This document shows positions 31,932 to 38,894 of a stretch of DNA of 64,000 nucleotides, piece by piece (within the stretch, counting starts at the first letter, position 1; each line of letters begins with the position of its first letter). The position numbers and the translations under genes were made by a program. The stretch is from Mycobacterium simiae (GTDB taxonomy: Bacteria > Actinomycetota > Actinomycetes > Mycobacteriales > Mycobacteriaceae). A model generated the notes under the pieces. The model saw nothing but the letters and a program-made list of their open reading frames with translations, made no database searches and was not told the DNA's origin. The stretch is taken from contig NZ_AP022568.1 in NCBI RefSeq assembly GCF_010727605.1, positions 372,001-436,000 on the forward strand, given 5' to 3'.

Positions 31932-32450
31932 ATGCCTATGCATCCCTGCGAACGGGTCGACCTCGACTTCATCGAGACCGCGCCCTTCCGCTTTCGCAAC
32001 AGCGTCGACCTGGCCATCACGCCAGAGCAGGTGTTCGAGGTGCTGGCTGACGCGGACGCCTGGCCGCGCTGGGCATCGGTGATCACCAAGGTGACCTGGA
32101 CCAGCCCGGAGCCTCGCGGGGTCGGCACCACCCGCGTCGTCGAGATGCGCGGCGGCCTGAAACCTCTGGTCGGCAACGAAGAATACTTGGCCTGGGAACC
32201 GTTGCACCGCATGGCCTTTCGATTCAACGAATGTTCCGCCAAGGCCGTCGCCGCGTTCGCCGAGGACTACCGCGTGCAAGCCATCCCGGGCGGTTGTCGG
32301 CTGACCTGGACGATGGCGCAGCGGGCGCGCGGGCCGGCGCGGCTGGCGATGGTCGTCGCCGGGCCGCTGCTGAACCTGGCGCTGCGGCGGTTCCTGCGCA
32401 ACCTGCGCCGCTATACCGACAGCCGTTACTCGACGAGCCCACAACACTAG
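31932..32450 (+). CDS. SRPBCC (polyketide cyclase/START-like) protein
   Basis: 172 residues from ATG 31932, 4 bp after the previous stop, so the two are co-transcribed. Helix-grip-fold features: NSVDLAITPEQVFEVLADADAW, PRWASVITKVTWTSPEPRGVG, a central strand region VGNEEYLAWEPLHRMAFRFN, and a C-terminal long helix GPLLNLALRRFLRNLRRYTD. Members bind hydrophobic ligands or act as cyclases. No catalytic residue can be assigned. Matches Rv2574 (recalled). Confidence 0.85.
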   Translation: MPMHPCERVDLDFIETAPFRFRNSVDLAITPEQVFEVLADADAWPRWASVITKVTWTSPEPRGVGTTRVVEMRGGLKPLVGNEEYLAWEPLHRMAFRFNECSAKAVAAFAEDYRVQAIPGGCRLTWTMAQRARGPARLAMVVAGPLLNLALRRFLRNLRRYTDSRYSTSPQH

Positions 32451-32459
32451 GAGGGTGCG

Positions 32460-33341
32460 ATGACCTTCAACGAAGGTATGCAGATCGACACCAGCACCGC
32501 GGAATCGTCCGGCGGCATGGGTGGCATGGGGATGGCCGTCGGGGGCGGCGGGGTCGGGTTGCTCATCCTGGTCGCCGCGTTGTTCTTTGGCATCGACCCC
32601 GGCCGCGTCGCGACCCACCAGGCCCCGGGCACCGGCGGCTATTCCGCGCCCGGGTTCGATTTGAGCCAGTGCAAGACCGGCGCCGACGCCAATAAGTACG
32701 TGCAGTGCCGGGTGGTGGCCACCGGCAATTCCGTGGATGCCGTCTGGCATCAGCTGATGCGGAATTACACCCGTCCGCACGTGCGCCTGTTCACCGGTTC
32801 GGTGAACACCGGCTGCGGCCCGGCGACGACCGCGGTGGGCCCGTTCTACTGCCCGGTGGACCAGACCGCGTATTTCGACACCGACTTCTTCAAGGAACTT
32901 GTCGACAAATTCGGTTCCAGCGGTGGGCCTTTCGCGCAGGAGTACGTGGTTGCTCACGAATACGGCCATCACGTGCAGCAGTTGCAGGGACTGCTGGGCC
33001 GGTCCCAGCAGGGCGCGCAGGGCGCCGGCGGCAACGGGGTCCGCACGGAGTTGCAGGCCGACTGCTACGCCGGCATCTGGGCGCACTACGCCTCCACGGT
33101 CAAGCAGGAAAGCACCGGTGTGCCGTACCTGGAGCCGTTGAGCGACAAGGACATTCAAGATGCGCTCTCGGCCGCCGCGTCGGTCGGCGACGACCGGATC
33201 CAAAAGGAGTCGACGGGGCGGGTCAACCCCGAGTCGTGGACACATGGATCCGCCGCGCAACGGCAGAAGTGGTTCACCGTCGGCTACCAGACCGGCGACG
33301 TGCACCAGTGCGACACGTTCGCGGCCGACTACCTCGGCTAG
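32460..33341 (+). CDS. YpfJ-type neutral zinc metallopeptidase, membrane-anchored
   Basis: 293 residues from ATG 32460 with a strong ribosome site (AGGAGGG). A Gly/Met-rich N-terminus leads into one membrane segment near residues 20-43. The zincin motif is in YVVAHEYGHHVQQLQGLLG near residue 163, followed by ELQADCYAGIWAHYA, whose Glu/Asp gives the third ligand, as in the DUF2342/YpfJ family. FYCPVDQTAYFDTDFFKEL precedes it. The protein probably faces outside the membrane. Substrate unknown. Matches Rv2575 (recalled). Its 3' end overlaps the convergent lyase gene by 4 bp. Confidence 0.9.
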   Translation: MTFNEGMQIDTSTAESSGGMGGMGMAVGGGGVGLLILVAALFFGIDPGRVATHQAPGTGGYSAPGFDLSQCKTGADANKYVQCRVVATGNSVDAVWHQLMRNYTRPHVRLFTGSVNTGCGPATTAVGPFYCPVDQTAYFDTDFFKELVDKFGSSGGPFAQEYVVAHEYGHHVQQLQGLLGRSQQGAQGAGGNGVRTELQADCYAGIWAHYASTVKQESTGVPYLEPLSDKDIQDALSAAASVGDDRIQKESTGRVNPESWTHGSAAQRQKWFTVGYQTGDVHQCDTFAADYLG

Positions 33342-34207
33342 GGGGTGCCCAGCAGCGTCATCAGGTGTGCCCGGCCCGCCTCGTCGAGCGCTAACAGCGG
33401 CGGGCGCGGGTCGCCGACCGGGAAGCCGAGCAGGTCGAGGCCCGCCTTCACGGTGGTGGGCAGGCCGCCGGAGACGATGAACTCCAGCAGCGGTTTGAGG
33501 TCGTCGTAAAGCATCCGCGCCTTGTCCAGGTTGCCCGCGCGCACCGCCTCGTAGAGGTCCAGGCACTGCTGCGCCCGCAGATTCGGTGCGGCCGTGCACC
33601 ATCCGGCGGCGCCGGCCTTCAGAGCGTCGAGCACCAATGGATTGCTGCCGTTGTAGAACGGCAGCCGGCCGCAGGACAACTGGGAGATGCGCTGCATGCG
33701 GGACAGGTCGCCGGTGGATTCCTTGACCATCCGCACGTTTTCGATGTTCTCGAACATGCTGACCAGCAAGTCGGGGGACATGTCCACGCCGCTGGTGGCC
33801 GGGTTGTTGTAGGCCATGATCGGGATGGAGATGGCGTCGCTGATGCTGCGGTAGTGCTGGACGATCTCCCGCTCACGCAGCTTCCAGTAGGACACCGGCA
33901 GCACCATCACCGCGTCGGCACCGGCCTGCTGAGCGTACTCGGCCCGGCGCACGGTCCGGGCGGTCGTCACATCCGATACGCCCACGACGACGGGAACCCG
34001 GCGATCCACAGTGGCGATCGTGGTGTCGACCACGGTGTCGAACTCGTGCTCGTCGAGATAGGCCAACTCGCCGGTGCTGCCCAGCGGGGCGATGGCGTGC
34101 ACCCCCACGGTGATCAGCCGCTCGACCAGCTCGGCCAGCGCGGCGGTGTCGATGCCCCCGTCGAACGGGGTGACCGGGTAGGCGATGATGCCGTGAATCT
34201 CAGACAC
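33338..34207 (-). CDS. DapA-family (dihydrodipicolinate synthase-like) lyase
   Basis: 289 residues from GTG 34207 with AAGGAG 6 bp upstream. It is a TIM-barrel class I aldolase: APLGSTGELAYLDEHEF, MAYNNPATSGVDMSPDLL with the active-site tyrosine, and the Schiff-base lysine in NVRMVKESTGDLSRMQRI. The KESTGD context is typical of DHDPS/NAL-superfamily catabolic lyases, not of true DapA. It lies 26 bp downstream of the class II aldolase, so the pair likely handles one carbon source. The cassette is not in my memory of M. tuberculosis between Rv2575 and Rv2576c. Confidence 0.85.
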   Translation of the reverse strand: MSEIHGIIAYPVTPFDGGIDTAALAELVERLITVGVHAIAPLGSTGELAYLDEHEFDTVVDTTIATVDRRVPVVVGVSDVTTARTVRRAEYAQQAGADAVMVLPVSYWKLREREIVQHYRSISDAISIPIMAYNNPATSGVDMSPDLLVSMFENIENVRMVKESTGDLSRMQRISQLSCGRLPFYNGSNPLVLDALKAGAAGWCTAAPNLRAQQCLDLYEAVRAGNLDKARMLYDDLKPLLEFIVSGGLPTTVKAGLDLLGFPVGDPRPPLLALDEAGRAHLMTLLGTP

Positions 34208-34215
34208 TGGGCTCC

Positions 34216-34251
34216 TTAACTCGTCAGGGCGTCTTAACTCGTCAGGGCGTC
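34216..34251. repeat. 18-bp perfect tandem duplication at aldolase 3' end
   Basis: TTAACTCGTCAGGGCGTC occurs twice head to tail (34216-34233 and 34234-34251). On the minus strand each copy reads GAC GCC CTG ACG AGT TAA, so the last five codons and stop of the aldolase are duplicated and the second copy is untranslated. It marks a slipped-strand event and places a second in-frame stop just before the lyase ribosome site. Confidence 0.9.
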
Positions 34252-35043
34252 GGGGTGGCGGGCCAGAGCCCGGCGCGCGTAGTAGGCGAAGTTGGCCTGG
34301 CTGCGGCTGGGGGTCAGCGTCCAGTCGTGCGCCTCGCGGGCCAGCTGTTCGGGCAGCGGCTTGACCCGGCCGGCGGCCATGGCCGCCAGCTGCAGCTTTG
34401 CCGCCCGCTCGATCAGGATGCCCAGCGAGCAGGCCTCCTCGATGCTGGCGCCGGCGATCACGTGACCATGATGCGCCAGCAGCACCGCTTTCTTGTCGCC
34501 GAGCGCGGCGGTGATGATTTCGCCTTCCTCGTTGCCGACCGGCACACCCGGCCACTCGGCCAGAAACGCGCAGTCGTTGAACAGCGGCGTGGTGTCCATG
34601 TGCGAGACCATCAGCGGGACCTCGAGCATCGACAGTGCCGCCACATGGAAGGCGTGGGTGTGCACGATGCACTGGACGTCGGGGCGGGCCCGGTAGATCC
34701 AGCTGTGAAAGCGGTTGGCGGGGTTAGCCATTCCGTCACCATCGAGGACGTTGAGGTCCTCGTCGATCAGCAGCAGGTTGTCCTCGGTGATCTCGTCGAA
34801 CCCCAGGCCCAGCCGCTGCGTGTAGTAGGTCCCATCGGTCTCGGCGCGCGCGGTGATCTGTCCGGCCAGACCGGAGTCGTGGCCGGCGTCGAACAGCGCC
34901 CGGCAGGTCAGCGCCAGCTTCTGTCGGGTGCTCAGCTGCGTATCGGCCCCACCCGGTGTGGCCGCCGGTAGCAAGGTGGCGGCCAGCTGCTCCTGGGAGC
35001 GACGCATCAGATCGGCTTTGGTATCGCGGAACGTGGTGGCCAT
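34234..35043 (-). CDS. class II aldolase/adducin-family protein
   Basis: 269 residues from ATG 35043. Zinc ligands of the family are visible: CIVHTHAFHVAAL (HxH) and VLLAHHGHVIAGASIEEA (HHGH). The N-terminal helix-rich part has LALTCRALFDAGHDSGLAGQITARAE. Relatives include fuculose-phosphate aldolase, ribulose-phosphate 4-epimerase and decarboxylases; the substrate cannot be assigned. The start has no Shine-Dalgarno, but TACCTT ends 6 bp before it, which fits leaderless expression from the shared operator region. First gene of the aldolase-lyase unit, divergent from the XRE-cupin regulator. Confidence 0.85.
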   Translation of the reverse strand: MATTFRDTKADLMRRSQEQLAATLLPAATPGGADTQLSTRQKLALTCRALFDAGHDSGLAGQITARAETDGTYYTQRLGLGFDEITEDNLLLIDEDLNVLDGDGMANPANRFHSWIYRARPDVQCIVHTHAFHVAALSMLEVPLMVSHMDTTPLFNDCAFLAEWPGVPVGNEEGEIITAALGDKKAVLLAHHGHVIAGASIEEACSLGILIERAAKLQLAAMAAGRVKPLPEQLAREAHDWTLTPSRSQANFAYYARRALARHPDALTS

Positions 35044-35079
35044 GACACTAAGGTAGCATCATAGGAAACCTTGTGTCAT
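35042..35079. promoter_or_regulatory. palindromic operator between aldolase and XRE-cupin regulator
   Basis: ATGACACTAAGG (35042-35053) is the inverted partner of CCTTGTGTCAT (35069-35079), 11 paired bases with one bulge and a 15-bp spacer. The left arm covers the aldolase start codon and the spacer holds TATGAT/TACCTT -10-like hexamers on the minus strand. The arrangement fits a binding site for the divergently encoded XRE-cupin regulator. Confidence 0.55.
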
Positions 35080-35103
35080 TGTCCGCGATCGGAGGCTTGC
35101 CGC

Positions 35104-35634
35104 ATGACAGCGCTGCTTCGTGCCGTTCGCAGGCAACGCGGTCTGACCCTCGAGCAGCTCGCCGCCCAAACCGGGTTGACCAAGAGTTACCTGTCCAAGA
35201 TCGAGCGCCGGCAGAGCACCCCGTCGATCGCGGTGGCCCTCAAGGTCGCACGCGCGCTCGACGTCGACGTCGGCCGGCTCTTCTCCGACGAGACGGCGCA
35301 AGAGAAGATCACCGTCGACCGCGCTACCGACGGCGACGGGCGACGCTACCAGGTGCTGGCGTCCGCGCTGCTGGGAAAGTCCATGTCGCCGTTCATCCTT
35401 CGACCGGGTGCGGCTGTCGGCGACACCGCACACGCCGAGCACACCGGCCAGGAGTTCGTGTTCGTCCACGCCGGACGCATCGAACTGCAGTACGGAGACC
35501 AGACCGTCGCGCTCGGCGCCGGCGACAGCGCATACTTCGACGCGTCGATCAGTCACAAGATCCGCGCCCTGGGCACCGATGCGGCCGAGGTGGTGGTCGT
35601 CGCCCACACCGAACCGCGGCAGAGGGCTGATTAG
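35104..35634 (+). CDS. XRE-cupin transcriptional regulator
   Basis: 176 residues from ATG 35104, with GGAGG 8 bp upstream. Residues about 4-58 are a helix-turn-helix: LRAVRRQRGLTLEQLAAQTG, LTKSYLSKIERRQSTPSIAV. Residues about 95-172 are a cupin_2 domain: PFILRPGAAVGDTAHAEHTG, EFVFVHAGRIELQYGDQTVA, LGAGDSAYFDASISHKIRAL, with His/Glu positions that could hold a metal or ligand. Such regulators sense small catabolites and repress neighbouring genes. It is divergent from the aldolase-lyase pair across a palindromic operator, so autoregulation and control of the cassette are likely. Confidence 0.9.
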   Translation: MTALLRAVRRQRGLTLEQLAAQTGLTKSYLSKIERRQSTPSIAVALKVARALDVDVGRLFSDETAQEKITVDRATDGDGRRYQVLASALLGKSMSPFILRPGAAVGDTAHAEHTGQEFVFVHAGRIELQYGDQTVALGAGDSAYFDASISHKIRALGTDAAEVVVVAHTEPRQRAD

Positions 35635-36086
35635 CTGGGACGGGCCGCGCAGGTGACGGTAGTGGTGGCGTCCTGATGAGCGACGACCTGACCGTCGATG
35701 GCCAGCTCGCAATGGAACTGCGCCGGGCCGTTGCCCGAATCCGGCCATTTCAGCATGCCGCTGGCGGTGACGCTGGCCCACTGGTTGGGGTTCGTCAGGG
35801 TGACCGTGTACACGGCCGGCGCCCCGCCGCTCAGCGGAGCCTGCACGCTGGTCATGAACTTCGACGGGTCCGCGTTGTAGGCGGCCTGGCTGGGCGGGTC
35901 GGCGTTCACGTAGGAGACGTTGGCGGTCAGGTTGTTCGGGCTCGTCACGGTGTAGGTCACCTGATGGCCATCCGCATGCGCCGTGGCCGGGCCGAGAATC
36001 GTTCCCGCCACGGCCGCGACCAGGGCAAACGTAGCCGACGCGACGGGGAGCGCCCCATTTCGCAGGTTCGTCATCACGTTCGTCAT
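35631..36086 (-). CDS. secreted or lipid-anchored small protein (Rv2576c-like)
   Basis: 151 residues from ATG 36086. The N-terminus is a signal peptide: basic NLRNG, hydrophobic ALPVASATFALVAAVAGTIL, then a likely cleavage site after ATAHA. The mature part is beta-rich: VTYTVTSPNNLTANVSYVNA, APAVYTVTLTNPNQWASVTA, FHCELAIDGQVVAHQ, with two Cys near the C-terminus that could form a disulphide. The pattern is reminiscent of MmpS-type periplasmic domains. Its stop overlaps the convergent XRE-cupin stop by 4 bp. Function unknown. Confidence 0.75.
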   Translation of the reverse strand: MTNVMTNLRNGALPVASATFALVAAVAGTILGPATAHADGHQVTYTVTSPNNLTANVSYVNADPPSQAAYNADPSKFMTSVQAPLSGGAPAVYTVTLTNPNQWASVTASGMLKWPDSGNGPAQFHCELAIDGQVVAHQDATTTVTCAARPS

Positions 36087-36175
36087 ATCGAAAACGCTAC
36101 CGGATTCGTTACCCACGGTTCCGGCGTTCACCGCGTGATCCGCACACCGTTGCCTGGCTCGGGTATGAAGCAGGC

Positions 36176-37786
36176 ATGACCGAGGACGCCGAGCCCGCCG
36201 CCGAACCGGACAAACCGGACGTCAGTCGCCGGCGGTTGTTGACGACCGGCGCGACCGCCGCCGTCGCCGGCCTGGGCATCGGCGCCGGCGTCGGGGTTGG
36301 TGGTGCCGCGCTGCTGTGGTCGAACCCGTCGGGGCCGGGTGTGTGGCCAGGGCTGTGGCGGCGTCCCGACCGGACCGGCGCACCGCCCGTGTTCGGCCTG
36401 CATCTGCAATTCGGCAAGAACGCGGGCACCGAGGTGGTGGTGTCGTGGCACACCACCGAAGCCGTCGGCAACCCGCGCGTCCTGCTGGGCACGCCGGCTG
36501 CCGGCCTCGGCCAGACCGTGCCGGCCGAAACCCGCACCTATCGAGATGCCAAGTCCAACAACGAGGTTCGTGTCCACCACGCGCGGCTGACCAACCTTAC
36601 TCCGGATAACGACTACGTCTACGCCGCGGTGCACGACGGCGCCGAGCCGGAGCAGGGCGTGGTAAGGACCGCGCCGGTAGGACGGAAACCGCTGCGCTTC
36701 ACCAGCTTCGGTGATCAATCCACGCCCACGCTGGCCTTGCTGCCGAACGGCAAGTACGGCACCGACAACATCGGCTCCCCCGCCGCCGCCGACATGACCC
36801 TGGCGATCGAGCGCATGGCCCCGCTGTTCAACTTGGTCAACGGCGACCTGTGCTACGCCAACCTCGCCAACGACCGCATCCGCACCTGGTCGAACTGGTT
36901 CGCCAACAACAGTCGCTCGGCACGCTACCGGCCCTGGATGCCGGCGGCGGGTAACCACGAGAACGAGCTGGGCAACGGGCCGGTGGGCTACGGCGCCTAT
37001 CAGACCTACTTCGCGCTGCCCGATTCCGGGTCGAGCCCCGAACTGCGCGGCCTGTGGTACTCGTTCACCGCCGGCTCGGTGCGGGTGATCAGCCTCAACA
37101 ACGACGACGTGGCCTTGCAGGACGGCGGTAACTTCTACGTGCACGGCTACTCGGGTGGTGAACAAAAGCGCTGGCTCGCAGCCGAACTCGCGGCGGCGCG
37201 GCAAGATCCCGACATCGACTGGCTGGTCGTCTGCATGCATCAGACGGCGATCTCCACCGCCGAGCGTGCCAACGGCGCTGACCTCGGGATCCGCACGGAG
37301 TGGCTGCCGCTGTTCGACCAGTATCGGGTCGACCTGGTGGTGTGCGGCCACGAGCATCACTACGAGCGGTCGCATCCGCTGCGCGGAGCCGAGAACACCG
37401 ACACCCGAACGCCGGTACCGGTTGACACCCGCGGCGACGTCATCGACACGACACGCGGGACCGTGCACCTCGTCATCGGCGGCGGTGGCACCTCGGCGCC
37501 GACCAACGCGACGCTGTATCCCCAACCGCGCTGCCGGGTAATCACCGGCGTCGGCGCGTTCGACCCCGCCGTCAAACGCAAACCACCGATCTACGTTGTC
37601 GAAGATGCCCCGTGGTCGGCGTTTCGTGACCGCGAAAACCCTTATGGCTTCGTATCTTTCGACGTCGAGCCGGGTCAGCCCGGCGGCAACACCTCGATCC
37701 ACGCGACGCACTACACACTGGCCGGGCCGCTGGGGGCGGTCGCCGTCGTCGAGCGGTTCACCCTGACCAAGCCCCGCGGCGGCTAG
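36176..37786 (+). CDS. Tat-exported purple acid phosphatase-like metallophosphoesterase
   Basis: 536 residues. A twin-arginine signal (SRRRLLTTGATAAVAGLGIG) lies near residues 18-45. A fibronectin-like N-domain (FGLHLQFGKNAGTEVVVSWH) comes next. The catalytic domain has the five metal motifs in order: SFGDQ, NGDLCYAN, AAGNHENE, VCMHQT and VVCGHEHHYERSH, which supply ligands to a binuclear Fe/Zn/Mn centre. The family hydrolyses phosphomonoesters, phosphodiesters or nucleotides outside the cytosol. Matches Rv2577 (recalled). Adjacent but on the opposite strand to the radical SAM gene (convergent, 1 bp apart). Confidence 0.92.
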   Translation: MTEDAEPAAEPDKPDVSRRRLLTTGATAAVAGLGIGAGVGVGGAALLWSNPSGPGVWPGLWRRPDRTGAPPVFGLHLQFGKNAGTEVVVSWHTTEAVGNPRVLLGTPAAGLGQTVPAETRTYRDAKSNNEVRVHHARLTNLTPDNDYVYAAVHDGAEPEQGVVRTAPVGRKPLRFTSFGDQSTPTLALLPNGKYGTDNIGSPAAADMTLAIERMAPLFNLVNGDLCYANLANDRIRTWSNWFANNSRSARYRPWMPAAGNHENELGNGPVGYGAYQTYFALPDSGSSPELRGLWYSFTAGSVRVISLNNDDVALQDGGNFYVHGYSGGEQKRWLAAELAAARQDPDIDWLVVCMHQTAISTAERANGADLGIRTEWLPLFDQYRVDLVVCGHEHHYERSHPLRGAENTDTRTPVPVDTRGDVIDTTRGTVHLVIGGGGTSAPTNATLYPQPRCRVITGVGAFDPAVKRKPPIYVVEDAPWSAFRDRENPYGFVSFDVEPGQPGGNTSIHATHYTLAGPLGAVAVVERFTLTKPRGG

Positions 37787-37787
37787 C

Positions 37788-38813
37788 TCAGAACAGCGTC
37801 GGCTGAACGGGTTGCGGCTCGACGATGCGGGCCTGCTGGGCGAACGCCCGCTGATCACCGGTCAATCGGTGTTTGGCTATCAGCGGCGCGGCCCGCGCCC
37901 GCAGCATCTCGCGATAGTCCGGCGGCAAATACGCTCCGCGCCGGTACAACTCGCGGTAGCGGCCGACGAGTTCGGGATGCGAGCGTTCCAACCACGACAT
38001 GAACCAGCCGCGGGTGGAGCGACGCAGATGCAGCCCGAATACGGTCACGCTGGTGGCGCCCGCTTCGGCGATCTGGCCCAGCAGCGCGTCGAGATGCTGG
38101 CTGGAATCGGTGAGGTGTGGCAACACCGGCGCGACCATGACGTGGCAGTCCAGCCCGGCGTCGCGGATCGCGGCGATCAAGCCGAGCCGCGCCTGCGGCG
38201 TCGGGGTACCCGGCTCGACGTCGCGGTGCAGCTGCGCGTCGCCGACCGCCAGCGAAACCGCCAACGATACCGGAACGTGTTGCGCCGCTTCGGCTATCAC
38301 CGGCAGGTCGCGCCGCAACAGGGTGCCCTTGGTCAGGATCGACAGCGGGGTGCCGGAGGCGGCCAGCGCACCGATGATGCCCGGCATCAGCGCGTAGCGG
38401 CCCTCGGCGCGCTGGTAGGGGTCGGTATTGGTGCCCAGCGCGACCATCTCCCGACGCCACGATGACCGGCGCAATTCGCGTGCCAGCACCTCGGCCACGT
38501 TGGTCTTGACCACCACCTGGGTGTCGAAGTCGTTGCCGCAGTCGAAATCGAGGTACTCGTGGGTGGGACGGGCGAAACAGTAGCGGCAAGCGTGTGAGCA
38601 ACCGCGGTAGCCGTTGACGGTGTAACGAAACGGCAGCGCGGCCGCGTCCGGGATCTTGTTCAGCGCGGATTTGCACAGCACCTCGTGGAAGGTGATGCCC
38701 TCGAACTGCGGGGCGCGCACGCTTCGGACCAGGCCGATCCGTTGCAGGCCTGGCAGCGCCCCGTCGTCGATCGGTTCGCCGCCGACCGCGACGGCCTGGT
38801 TCGCCCACCGCAT
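37788..38813 (-). CDS. radical SAM (SplB-like) protein with SOS box
   Basis: 341 residues from ATG 38813. The iron-sulfur motif is in GYRGCSHACRYCFARPTHEY (CxxxCxxC). AdoMet-site features follow: DFDTQVVVKTNVAEVLAREL, MVALGTNTDPYQRAEGRYAL and SILTKGTLLRRDLPVIAEAA. Members of this COG1533-type family resemble spore photoproduct lyase, but no substrate is known for the mycobacterial protein (Rv2578c, recalled). A perfect LexA box ends 9 bp upstream of the start codon, so DNA-damage induction is expected. No Shine-Dalgarno is seen, consistent with a leaderless message. Confidence 0.9.
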   Translation of the reverse strand: MRWANQAVAVGGEPIDDGALPGLQRIGLVRSVRAPQFEGITFHEVLCKSALNKIPDAAALPFRYTVNGYRGCSHACRYCFARPTHEYLDFDCGNDFDTQVVVKTNVAEVLARELRRSSWRREMVALGTNTDPYQRAEGRYALMPGIIGALAASGTPLSILTKGTLLRRDLPVIAEAAQHVPVSLAVSLAVGDAQLHRDVEPGTPTPQARLGLIAAIRDAGLDCHVMVAPVLPHLTDSSQHLDALLGQIAEAGATSVTVFGLHLRRSTRGWFMSWLERSHPELVGRYRELYRRGAYLPPDYREMLRARAAPLIAKHRLTGDQRAFAQQARIVEPQPVQPTLF

Positions 38814-38821
38814 CGGACTAT

Positions 38822-38837
38822 TCGAACAGTTGTTCGA
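38822..38837. promoter_or_regulatory. LexA (SOS) box shared by radical SAM gene and HelD-type helicase
   Basis: TCGAACAGTTGTTCGA matches the mycobacterial LexA consensus TCGAAC-N4-GTTCGA at every fixed position. It lies 8 bp from the radical SAM start codon (38811-38813) and about 58 bp from the helicase start. A TAGACT hexamer at 38859-38864 could be the helicase -10, which would put the box near its -35. Confidence 0.8.
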
Positions 38838-38894
38838 TGTGCTGTCAAGCGGGCGCCCTAGACTTGGCCGAGACCAAAACTGGCGGAGGAACGC

